From contig CM070572.1 in the NCBI GenBank assembly GCA_036346355.1, positions 38,353,944 to 38,417,943 of the forward strand: a DNA stretch of 64,000 bases. Reading direction: 5' to 3'. Shown piece by piece: positions 46,891 to 56,832 of the stretch. A program made the position numbers and the translations under genes. Origin of the DNA: Rhipidocladum racemiflorum (lineage: Eukaryota > Streptophyta > Magnoliopsida > Poales > Poaceae). Every line of letters begins with the position of its first letter. Positions within the stretch are counted from its first letter, which is position 1. The notes under the pieces were generated by a model. The model saw nothing but the letters and a program-made list of their open reading frames with translations, was not told the DNA's origin and ran no database searches.

Positions 46891-47589
46891 CACAAGAACC
46901 AACCAGTCAATCAGTCGATGAATCGATCAGCAAGAATTCCAAGAAGCCATCAAGAACAAGAAGCAGCAACCAAGAACCAGGAAATATTGGTCGGGGAGCG
47001 AGAAAGTATTAATTACATGGGTCTGGCGCGGCATTGTTTGTGTCGTGCAGGGACATGGAAAGCGAAATGAAACGAAGAGATGGAGACTGCCATGCGGAGG
47101 ATTTAAGCCTGCCATCGTCGAGACGACAAGGAGAGGGGAGTGACGAGGTGAGGACGGGAGGGAAAGGAGCGCGCGCGATGCAGGGAGGCGGTGGCCATGC
47201 GTGTCTCGTGGAGCGTGCTGCCACTCTCTCATGGGCCATGGCTATTTTTAGGTGGAGAGGGAGAGGAGACCGAGATAGATAGATAGATAGATAGATAGAC
47301 AGATAATACCACATCGATAGCCTAATTTACTCTCGAGCCTTTTTACTAATTTATCATAAGATATTTTATTTGTAGAGAAATTTTGTTTTTTACACCTTAT
47401 GATTATGAAATTTGTAACATTTGCCAAAAGAAATTTGTTGATTACTCTGCTACTTAATTGCTTAATGAACTTATTTGTTTAATAAAATTTTAGGGTCCTT
47501 ACATCCTCTCTCTCTCTTAAAAGGATTTTGTTCCCAAAATCTGGCTTGTCTAAAGAAAGGACTCCGGAAGTAAATAGGGTTGCACTCAT
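46891..47589. other. Upstream region of the kinesin gene
   Basis: Contains the presumed 5' leader and promoter (minus direction). A (GATA)n microsatellite lies at about 47272-47300. No TATA box was picked with confidence and no other gene was seen. Confidence 0.5.
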
Positions 47590-48060
47590 GGATCCAAATT
47601 TCGGTCCGAAATCCGAAATCTCGGTCTCCAAGATGCAAAATATCGGACGTTTAAAAAAATTTAAAAAAATTCAAAATGCTACAATGTTTGGTCAAATTTC
47701 GGCGATCTCGAAGATTTCGGCCGAAATTTCGGCATTTTTTTTTACCGGATTTTTGATTTTTTTTTTATCGGATTTTTGATTTTTTTTTTTGACCGGATAT
47801 GATTGGATTTAGGTTGAGGATCATCCACAAAAAATTTTAGATTTTTTTGATGTACTTTGATCATTTTTTGGTCGGTTCAAAAAATTCGGAAATGGACCGA
47901 AATCTCGTTGATTTCGGCCGATATTTCGGATTTCCCGGTAGAAAAAAAAAACCGGATTTTGAATTTGAATTTTAGATTTCGTCCGGGTTTGATTTGAATT
48001 TCCGAAATCTTGCCGAGATTTCGGATTTCGGGCAGCTCCGAAATTTTTTTCAAACCTAGA
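47590..48060. mobile_element. Self-complementary element related to the Pack-MULE-like ends
   Basis: About 470 bp, made mostly of inverted 'gaaatttcggccgaaatttcgg'-type segments: left CCGAAATCCGAAATCTCGG, right (reverse complement) CCGAAATCCGAAATCTCGGC. The ends resemble those of 17690-18985 but no gene cargo is present. No target duplication was found. Confidence 0.5.
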
Positions 48061-48194
48061 TTTGTGGTATATTTTTAAATGGCCACGTGGCGCAACAGAT
48101 GGAAAGTTTTGCAAAAAAAACATTCGTGGTATATTTTTAATTTTTACGAATAAAAAATTATTGTTTATAAAAAAATTCCTCAATGCTCACCCCG

Positions 48195-48379
48195 CTCTCT
48201 CTCTCTCCTGCTCCCTCTCTCTCTCTCTTTCTCCCTCTCTTTCTCTCTCTCTCCGCACCAATCACGCCATGTCATCACGACTACTTTTCAATCACGCTAG
48301 GTCACCGCAATTGATCGTCAATCGCGCCAGGTCACCACGACTAGCGATTTATCGCGTCAGGTCACCGCGACAGATGACC
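48195..48379. repeat. CT-rich run and four 30-bp tandem repeats
   Basis: 48195-48253 is a CT microsatellite with interruptions. 48260-48379 is four units of exactly 30 bp, variants of AATCACGCTAGGTCACCGCA plus ten bases. An ORF crosses them because 30 is a multiple of three; no protein is recognised. Confidence 0.85.
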
Positions 48380-48452
48380 AATCTTGTAAAAAAACAAACA
48401 AGGTATATTTTTATGTTTCACGTATAAAAAAAAAGATTATTTAAAAAAATTC

Positions 48453-48616
48453 CACACAGCTACGCGTACGCAGTCTGACAACTATGCCGAATTGAAGTGG
48501 AGATTAAGGAGCAGCCAGCACGAGTCTCCGATCGACGGGACCAGCCTCCTAAAGCAGTAAAGCTTCCTTTCCGATGGAACCACAAGAAAGTTTTCATCGA
48601 TTTGCAAGTACCAACA

Positions 48617-48660
<44 letters not shown>

Positions 48661-48815
48661 GAAAGTAGCATTGCAGCAGGATATTGCGACATGCATGACA
48701 TGCGTTTGGACTTTGGTCTTGGACTCGGACTACTCAGTCCCAGACTGACTGACCGGCGAAATAATGCTAGCGAACTAGTACTGCCACCACGCAAGGACGA
48801 ACCAGCTGGGCTATC
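48453..48815. repeat. Dispersed duplication, copy B
   Basis: Matches 4284-4370 joined directly to 5439-5625, with the CT microsatellite at 48619-48656 and an extra 105 bp at about 48682-48787. See copy A. Non-coding as far as I can tell. Confidence 0.75.
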
Positions 48816-48879
48816 TGCTACACTCATCAGTGCTGACAACTTGGTCACAAGTCGCTGCACGTGACTTGGCGTTTGGTTA

Positions 48880-49170
48880 ACGAACCGTCTGCAAAAAAAC
48901 AAACCCAGGGATGATCAGATATCATGTGATAAAAACAATTACAGACCGTTCATTAACAATGAATCGTCGGTGATTAGTAAATATCACGTACCGTTGCTTA
49001 TTAGTGAACCGTTGACTGTGATTAGTAACTATCACAGATGGTGTATTACATACATGCCGTCTGTGATAAAGAATATCGCTGACGGTTTATTACATATAAG
49101 CCGTCTGTGATAAGCACACATCACAGATGACTCTTTAGATGAAGTTCAGAATCATCTAAGATAAGGCGTT
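48880..49170. repeat. Cluster of CCGTCTGTGAT-type direct and inverted motifs
   Basis: GCCGTCTGTGATAA occurs near 49058 and 49101. Inverted forms (TATCACAGATGG, CATCACAGATGA) lie near 49032 and 49128, with several weaker variants. Such clusters are usual in subterminal regions of CACTA transposons, but I found no CACTA terminus or 3-bp duplication. Confidence 0.4.
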
Positions 49171-49782
49171 AGTGATTTATTGTTTGGATATTGTTTGGGT
49201 CCATTTGCACTATTGTATGGAAAGAAAAGGATTCGGAGACACTCAAGGCCAAGGTAGTGGACACAAATATTGGGGAAAGGAGCTAAATCTTATTCATTCT
49301 CCGCAAAAAAACATATCGAGATAGTGATTTATCTTTGCTCGTCAAACTAAATGCCTTACTTTTTAGCTTCTTCTACATGCTTGAAACGCTTGAACCACCT
49401 TATGCTTGTTGTATTGTTGAGTCAGTTTTTTCTGTTTCACTTTTGCTGTCAAACTTTTTGTAATATTTATCGAAAATTGTAAAAAAAAAATCATACCAAA
49501 ATCGTGCATACCGTGCCAATCCAAAGATAGCCCTGACAAATCGCCACGGACCCGTCCTAAAAAGCCCGGTCAATGCCCAGGTCTACACGCATGTGAGCCC
49601 GGCTTATCTGCAACCAATACGTGCTAAAAGTTCGTTTCCGGCATGATCTGTAGAGCACTTTATATATAACGCCATCTATATACCACTGATCAATCGCGAA
49701 GTCGATAAGATCAACGTACATTTCGTAGCTCAAAGACTATGGTGCAAGAAAAGCTGATAAGATCATGCATGCATGGCCGGTG
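49171..49782. other. Intergenic, nothing recognised
   Basis: No coding region, repeat boundary or RNA gene supported. Confidence 0.5.
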
Positions 49783-49785
49783 TTA

Positions 49786-50030
49786 GACTATCTCTAGTAA
49801 TTTCCCTTCATTCCATTCCCTTTCCTATTCCCTTCCTTATATTTATTCCCTTTATTTCCTACTATCTCCAACAGCATCCCCTCGAAGGGATATCTTTAGG
49901 ATTGAAGAGAGAATATGTTTTTAAACGGATTCTCTTTCCGAATCCCTTAAGGTTGAAGGGAATCCGCTGGAGCATTGGGATCTGTTTGCGAAGGGATTTA
50001 GAAACTAAAGAGAATCCGCTGGAGATAGTC
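49786..50030. mobile_element. Tourist-like MITE (245 bp)
   Basis: Terminal inverted repeat GACTATCTCTAG / GACTATCTCCAG, flanked by TTA on both sides (49783-49785 and 50031-50033). A TTA duplication is the mark of PIF/Harbinger-derived Tourist MITEs. Confidence 0.85.
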
Positions 50031-50033
50031 TTA

Positions 50034-51185
50034 TAAGCCGATCGCTTATCGCATTTGCCTCTCCTTTAATTTCCGGAAGCCTCTAAGACTTCCTACAAGC
50101 ACGCATGCTTAATTCTGAGCTGAACATCTGTTCTTCCTTTCTCAGTCAACGACTCGAGATATGCATGCACGTGACATGAAAATAACGCCGTTCGTAAGCT
50201 AATTAACGATGGAGGTGATCACCTGGACAGAATAGCTTCCACGTGATCCCAAAATCAAGACCTTTTCACTTCCATGGCCGATGATTTGTCGCTGCTAGAT
50301 TTGTGCTAAGTCATGGGAAAGGAGAGCCGATGCATGATAAGGTCATGGCTAACGCAATCGTGATCACCTACCGCTCCTATACGAATATCTTCTTTCTCAT
50401 TTCACAACGTAGACTGGTGATCAGTCGTTGAATCGGCTGGCAGCCGTGATCTACGATTAATTAGTGGGGATGGAATTCTCATAGAAGCAAAGTGTGATGA
50501 TTAATTCTACAAAATAAATAATGTCGCATAGCGTGCGTACGTACGTACGTGCAGCCGTCTGTGGATTCGAATGTACACTTTTATACGAGCATCTAAATAT
50601 ACTCGCTTCAAACACAGTCGCGAATCTCACTGCGCTTAATTAATCACCTCCTCCTGCATGCACAAACTTAAACAGTTGGATCGGAAAGCGACTGCTCAGG
50701 TCGACGCTAAAACACTGTAGCAAAACACTGTAGTAATGTTTTTAGACGGTCTGAACCGTTTGATTGCTCGATTGGATGGTTCATACCTGTAAAGACTGCA
50801 ACTTAAAGTCCACAGGACTGCCAATGTTCCCTCTCCTGCATGCACACACCTACGCGTACGTCATCACGTACGTGAGGTCAAAACCTAAAAACCTAACTCC
50901 AACTTCTTCCCGGCACCTGGCACAAAGATATCTTCGTGCATGCATGCATGTTACTCGGGCATATATGCAACCAATCATGAGGTTGCGCGCCAACATTAAT
51001 TAAGCTGATCATAAGCATGCACGCACGCGCAAGGCAGGTTTGGCAGCTGGGCCAAAAGTTTTGCTCGTATCAAATCCAGGGCTTAGAGGCGCCCTCGACA
51101 CCCTCCTAACCCAATCCCCTCCTTGATTTTGATCACAGGATCAAAGTCACGTCCTTGTCCATGCCTACACAGCCGCACAAAACTC
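50034..51185 (+). promoter_or_regulatory. Upstream region of the DUF1677 gene, with RY motifs
   Basis: No gene seen. CATGCA/TGCATG (RY-type) motifs recur near 50160, 50650, 50837, 50937-50950 and 51015. A (CGTA)n run lies near 50536. RY motifs bind B3 transcription factors, but any role here is inference. Confidence 0.4.
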
Positions 51186-51193
51186 TATAAATA
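51186..51193 (+). promoter_or_regulatory. TATA box of the DUF1677 gene
   Basis: TATAAATA, 99 bp before the ATG, in a context giving a leader of roughly 70 nt. Confidence 0.8.
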
Positions 51194-51291
51194 GGTGCCA
51201 TGGCGTAGTAGGGCTCTTCGCATACAACATATAGCTAGCTAGCTAGAGACACTATACTACCGATCGAGCAACGGCAAGGAACAATCACACC

Positions 51292-51837
51292 ATGGCTCCC
51301 AATGGAGAAGCGCCGTCGGCGGTCGCCGCCGTGGCGCCTTTCTTCGCGACGATCATCGGCAACCTCGGCGAAAGGCGGCAGAGGACACCGTCGTGGCATG
51401 AGATCGACAGCCACGCCGACAACCACAAGGAAGTGGAGCTGCTGTCGTACGACGGCGGCGACCCCTCGGCCTCCGTCGCGGAGGTGGAGGACGCCGAGTG
51501 CGAGTGCTGCGGCATGTCGGAGGAGTGCACCCCGGCGTACATCAGCGCGGTGCGCCGCCGATTCTCGGGGCGGTGGGTGTGCGGGCTGTGCGCGGAGGCG
51601 GTGGCGGAGGAGGCCGGCAAGAACGGCGGCGGGCTGGAGGCGGCGCTCGCGGCGCACATGGGCGTGTGCAAGCGGTTCAACGGCTTCGGGAGGACGCACC
51701 CGGCGCTCTTCCAGGCCGACGCCATGATAGCCATCTTGAGGAAGCTCTCGGGCCATGGGTCCCCAAGGTCGCCCAAGTCTAGCACTAGCGCTAGAGATGG
51801 CGCGAAGAAGGCCGGGCCGCCGGCCCCGGTTGCATGA
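51292..51837 (+). CDS. DUF1677 family protein
   Basis: A single-exon gene of 181 residues whose molecular function is not known. The conserved domain (about 66-150) shows the family's cysteine pattern: CECCGMSEEC (70-79), WVCGLC (95-100) and HMGVC (122-126), then the segment ending ADAMIAILRKLS. The cysteines suggest metal binding, which is inference. The N-terminus is Ala-rich and the C-terminus is Ser/Lys-rich and probably disordered. Start is the ATG at 51292 in a good plant context (CACCATGGC), 99 bp after the TATA box. A candidate polyadenylation signal AATAAA is at 52241-52246. The codons are strongly GC-biased, as in many grass single-exon genes. Length and motif order fit the family, and no lesion is visible. 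Confidence 0.9.
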   Translation: MAPNGEAPSAVAAVAPFFATIIGNLGERRQRTPSWHEIDSHADNHKEVELLSYDGGDPSASVAEVEDAECECCGMSEECTPAYISAVRRRFSGRWVCGLCAEAVAEEAGKNGGGLEAALAAHMGVCKRFNGFGRTHPALFQADAMIAILRKLSGHGSPRSPKSSTSARDGAKKAGPPAPVA

Positions 51838-54800
51838 CGATCGTCGCCGATGTATATGCAACGATCAGGTGACGATGAACTAACTAGCTAGCTATCTATA
51901 GTTGGGAGTACAAGCCATACATAGCTAGAGTTTTTTCGGCTAAGATATGGTGCATGGTTATACACTATGTATGGTTTGGTTAATTGGTTTCCCCCTTAAT
52001 TTGCACTTGTAGCTTAGCTTTGAACCCATGCTTTGTTTGCCCTTGCAAGCGCTGCATTGCATGGTGTACGTGTTTCGCGGTGCATGTCCATATGGTAGGG
52101 CACCCATGCTTCTAGGTTCAGTGTTTACTAGTTGATTTTTGGATGGGCCTTTTGTTTGCCTCGTCTAGCTGAGCTGGAGGAGTGTTAAGAGGCCTCATCT
52201 TCACATTCATGCTAGACTTCTCGGACCAGCACTTGCTGTAAATAAACATAAGTCGAATGTTTGATGTATACACTATACATTTTGCATGTGTATTTCTGTG
52301 TTACCATCAGATATATCGGCAGGTTCGGTACAACTTTATAAGGGCCTCCAGCAAAGCTAGCTATAGCTCACCTTGAATCCTATTATGCTCATAAGTCTGA
52401 CAGAAATGGCAAGCAGGATAGCTAGGTACACACGAAATCACAGCTTCACCACTGAGCATAAATATGATAATCAAGTAACTCTTCAGATGGATGAAACTAA
52501 GATCCTGTTTGTAATAGCTATAGCTTTGGCTTCTATCCTCTAAAAGATAGAAGCTATTCCAAACGGTTAGCTTTTTCGCAACCAGATGCCAGAAACCAAT
52601 AGTCAATTGTACTAGAAGAAGCTAAAAACTGAAAGCCGAAAGCTGATCTGAGATAGCTTCCTACGATTTCGGTGGGTTAGAGTTATAATTTTACCACTAG
52701 AGTTCAAAGAAAATTACCTCTTCCCACTAAGTATAAAATCCCAAACCGCACCCCTCACCCTCATTTTCAACCCACATCTCTCACACCTGAAAACTATACT
52801 AAAAAACCAACCAGACTGCCAAACACCAGCCATTCAACCATGCGATCCTCCAGTCATGCAGCTCAACTAAAAGCAACTTTTTAGAAAAGCACCAGCCATA
52901 CGAAGACCTAAACCGGCTGTTGGTCTAATTTGACCAGATTGTTTACAAAAGATAGCTCTCTTCTGTGAACGCTTGAGAAATGCAAAAGGCAATCGCTTTC
53001 GAGTACGATTTGTGGTAATAGGTGCGCCATCAGTACATATTATGAAGTAAATGCCCCTGAATAACAAAGAAGTCGCAAACAAAACCAATTATTGAAGGGT
53101 GCAAAGTCCTGCTGCTGTCCCGGAGTAGTTTCTTTCATTATCGAGGCACACTGAGGCCAGTTTCTGCAAGGCATCAGGGAGATGGTAAGTTTCGCGCTGC
53201 GGTGCAGCAAAAGCAAATGCATACATCCTTGCGTAGACAAGCTGGGGTGTACTTCAAAGCACAAGGAATAGAAAGTTGAGCGCAATGGATCAGATAACGT
53301 AGAATCAAGTTATATTAACAATATAAGCAAATCCTACTAACAGAAAGTCTGAACGCAGACACCACACCAGACGTTCAGAAACCAAAAACCAGACGCCCAC
53401 TATTACAGTCACTCTTTTGTCCACATGCCAGTCTGGAACTTCATGGGCTACGCAAAAGTCAAAACCATTTTCATGATATGCCAAGTTGCCAACAGAAAAA
53501 TATGAATGTACATAGCCAAATATGTCAAATTCCGATTGTCCCAGACTTATCGTTAAGGCTTAAACAGAACATAAATAATTTAAGATTGACTAATGTACCT
53601 TTGAACTTCAGCTGAGCAATGAAGTTCACTAAGAAGAATATTTTGGCACTGGAACACCATCTTCAGGCTGACGTACAATAAAAGTTCACTAATACTATAT
53701 AAGCATGGACAATTGTTTGCTGTTCTTTTGCAAGACTAAGTCCTACAAAACTAAGCCCAAAACAACCTATGTAAAGATTGATTTTGATAAATCGGCCAGC
53801 TAGACCTGGAAATAATATATAATGTAAGCAAATGTGACACTTCGATATATGGCATGCCTATGAAACAAGGACACAACTCTAATATAGAACATCCAACAGG
53901 AATTAAGTGGCAGCCAATTTGACTTGACTAATTAGCAAGAAAATATAACCCAGCTACAATCGGTTAGGAAATGATTATGCAGGCCTATAGATTTTCCATA
54001 TTTTACAAGCACTACAATATCAACGTCTTATTCCAGTAAAGCTTAGTGTTATTCTACTTTAGGGAAGGTTAACATTGAAGTAGCGTATCAAAATTCCTTG
54101 TAAAGTGGCCAAAGATATAATTGAAGAATAAGTTGATAATCTCGATTCCCAAGTCATCAAGGCATAACTAACAATGGACCCAAACAATATCCTACCACTA
54201 TAGTTGAAGCATCATACATTGATATTCTAAAAATTAAGAATGACTTTATGCCATCCAGAAAACTGTTCGAATTCATTAACCATTGCTTGGATGGGCAATC
54301 TGGTGTTAAACTAGCAGGAGTTGTATAGTATGCACTAATTTTCCACTTTAATGCACCAGCTGTTTACCAGTCTAGTGTTTATGGCGTGGCATTATGCCAA
54401 CTGTTTACCAAGCTTTATTTTTCGCATAATTTGTTAAGCTCCACTCCCATCCCACATTATGGTTCTACCATGGACCTTCTAGGATTCACCCATGGTCTCT
54501 GTCCCCAAAAGAAGTAAAGTGGATTCACTTGTTCAAATACTAGTAACTTTGAGCAGAAACTTTTTTTTTTTGGAAATACATGACCAAAATGAAATCGGAA
54601 TAAGCACAGGCTCCAGAAAGGCAGAAACAACATTAAACAGACTTATCGAGTTAACATGTAGACACTTGAATACACTACAGCAGCAGGCAGTCACTATAAG
54701 TCTATAACTAACACAGGTAGCTACAATTCAAATGAATAATATTAACATAAAATGTGATAAAAACTACACGTTCACCAAATGCAGTCAAGCCTCGAAATGG

Positions 54801-55117
54801 GAAAAAAGGTGTAGATTGAACAGACTTATCTGCTTCCATGTGTGACACTAGATTTTGTTTGGAATAGAGCAGCACAGCCTACAACAGTGTTGGTGATCAT
54901 TGAACAAACAAAGCGAAAGCAATACACAATCTTTTTCCAATGCTATGGATACAGTGGCGCAGATACCCGTGTGCATGAGAACATTTTTGTGTCTATGCAT
55001 GTTGGTGCATGTGGTACCTTGAATGGTAAATTTAAAACTAAAATTTTGAAATACTATTAGGAGGCAACATGAAAATAGCAACAAAAATGTTTATATATCT
55101 GAACAGTCTGCTCTGTT
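51838..55117. other. Intergenic, AT-rich
   Basis: Holds the 3' UTR of the DUF1677 gene to about 52260. 52500-52930 has 'agctaaaaactgaaagc' and similar patches reminiscent of a decayed MITE but no clear ends. From 52930 to 55117 I recognise no gene, repeat or RNA; the ORFs there are short and unrelated to known families. Confidence 0.5.
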
Positions 55118-55125
55118 GTTTCTTG

Positions 55126-55298
55126 CCATAGTTACCATAAACGTGGTATGTCCGAGTCGCGGTACGGGATTCGGGTTCGCAGTTCGGCACTTTTTCTTCC
55201 AATTTCCATGGCAAACACAAACCACGTACCCTAAACAGTTCGGGTTCGACGAATCCGGTTCGTGATTTGCGAGAGTATACAGCGAATCCGGTAACTAT
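55126..55298. mobile_element. Small hAT-like MITE (173 bp)
   Basis: Ends CCATAGTTACC and (reverse complement) ATAGTTACCGG, flanked by GTTTCTTG at 55118-55125 and 55299-55306. The 8-bp duplication suggests hAT; the exact end base is ambiguous. Confidence 0.6.
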
Positions 55299-55306
55299 GT
55301 TTCTTG

Positions 55307-56197
55307 TATTCAAAATGTAGAACTGTGACTATATTAGCTAGCCAAATGAGCCTATTAGAAACAAGTTGCCTTGCTTTTTGGCCATGTTATTGAAAAAGGT
55401 GATATTATGAATTGAAATTCAACATTTAACATACACTCTCCGATATGTGGTGGAGGTAGGGATGTTGCAATCTTATATTCCGCATGTATTAAACATGGAC
55501 ACACTAACACAGATGATCATGTGCATTTTGCTATTTGTCTGGTATGGACATACAACGGAATTTCCTCACTCACACTCTTCCCTTGGCTACCGAGATCCTA
55601 AAGCCATTGGTTACTACTTACTAATATCCTAAATAAGATCATCTGTGCTCTCATGTTCTCTTAATGCTCATCTAGAATTTCAAATTTCAGTATCCTTTAT
55701 CACTACATTACTAAGCCTTGTTGGAGAATATTGCGAATATTGCCTAGCTAATCCCAGAATCAAAGCTAACACTGTCTGACAGAGCATAGTCGAGACCTTT
55801 TTTTATCAGCCCAGCATTTCCCATTTAATATGATCCTACAAGGAATTGAAGAAGATGTCCATACTCCAAGGTAACTCCATGGACTATGCTGTTAAACTGG
55901 TATGGCATTCAAAGAAATTTGCTCTGAGAGGCCCGGGGAACATGTTCGCACCCATCTCTGTACCATAAAATGGTTAACATGTACAGTACAGTCAAAGAGG
56001 ATCAATGAATTGGGTTTTAGTTTACGAATAACAAGAATTGTATCCGGTTGCACAATCCATGAGCAATTACATCGACCCAACCGAATCCAAGCACCCCGAG
56101 TTGTGACAGACAACACATGAACTAGAATAAACAAGCACGCAAGCAACCGGGCAGTCACAACTCACAGGCAGGACGCAAAGATTAGATCACAGCAGAC
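55307..56197. other. Intergenic and 3' flank of the NFD6-like gene
   Basis: No coding region supported. The NFD6-like transcript (minus) probably ends within this stretch. Confidence 0.5.
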
Positions 56198-56543
56198 TCA
56201 GACTCCAGGGTAGGAGCTGCAGAGCGTACCCTGCGACACGGCCCGCGCCACCTCCACACCCAGCCGCGACGTCAACCTCGCCGCCGAGACCGCGCTGTGC
56301 AGCGGCTGCAGCGACCTTGCCAGCCCCATCCTCCGCGCAACGGCCGCCGGCCTGCACCACATAAACCCCAGCTAAAACCCTATTTGGAAAAACATCCGCG
56401 TAAGGGAAACGTACCAGGGGATTGGGTGCCCACCTGGGGACGGGAGCGAGGGAGCGGGGGAGGGAGGTGGCGGGGCCACGGGTAGCGGCGGAGCGGAGGA
56501 AGGCGGCGGCTGGGCGGGAGAAGGAGCGGAGGCGCGACGCCAT
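56198..56543 (-). CDS. NFD6-like mitochondrial protein
   Basis: Two exons, 56543-56434 and 56351-56198, joined across a GTGGGC...GTGCAG intron, encode 87 residues. The N-terminus (MASRLRSFSRPAAAFLRSAA) is Arg/Ser/Ala-rich without acidic residues, as in a mitochondrial presequence. The body GLARSLQPLHSAVSAARLTS (46-65) and the end SQGTLCSSYPGV match the small plant family around NUCLEAR FUSION DEFECTIVE 6, implicated in Arabidopsis in polar nuclear fusion; its biochemistry is unknown. Family genes often have alternative 3' ends, which I cannot test here. It is head to head with the SDS22-like gene, 289 bp between the two ATGs. The short length is normal for the family. The frame is closed and no lesion is seen. 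Confidence 0.85.
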
Positions 56544-56832
56544 GGCCGGGGAGGAGGAGAGGGGAAGGAAGGGTTTTAGGGTTCTGGACCTTGCAATGTG
56601 TGGAGCTCCTTGTTGGGCTTTTACTTCGAACCCACCCCAATCCAAACTGGCCCGTGTTATTAGGCTTACAAGTAGGCCTAGGCCCAATAATGAGCCCATA
56701 CTCGTTCCAGCCACTTTCAATCACTCCTCCCCAAGCCCTGCCCCCCCATTCCCACATATTCTTCTTCCTTTCCCTTGCCTCAACACCGCCGCTTTCTTCC
56801 AGAAGCTTCTCGAAAGTCGAAACGCGATCCCC
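56544..56832. promoter_or_regulatory. Bidirectional promoter with site II and telo-box motifs
   Basis: The 289 bp between two divergent ATGs. TGGGCY site II motifs are at 56614-56619 (+), 56681-56686 (-) and 56693-56698 (-). A telo-box-like AACCCTAA is at 56576-56583 (-). In plants this pair of motifs is typical of genes for mitochondrial and ribosomal proteins and is bound by TCP-type factors. No TATA box was seen. Confidence 0.65.

Noticed and set aside
48062..48427. 121-codon ORF on the + strand
   Set aside because: It crosses a CT run and 30-bp tandem repeats; no family resemblance.
48880..49170. Considered as a CRISPR-like or satellite array
   Set aside because: Spacing and orientation of the motifs are irregular, and the genome is clearly eukaryotic.
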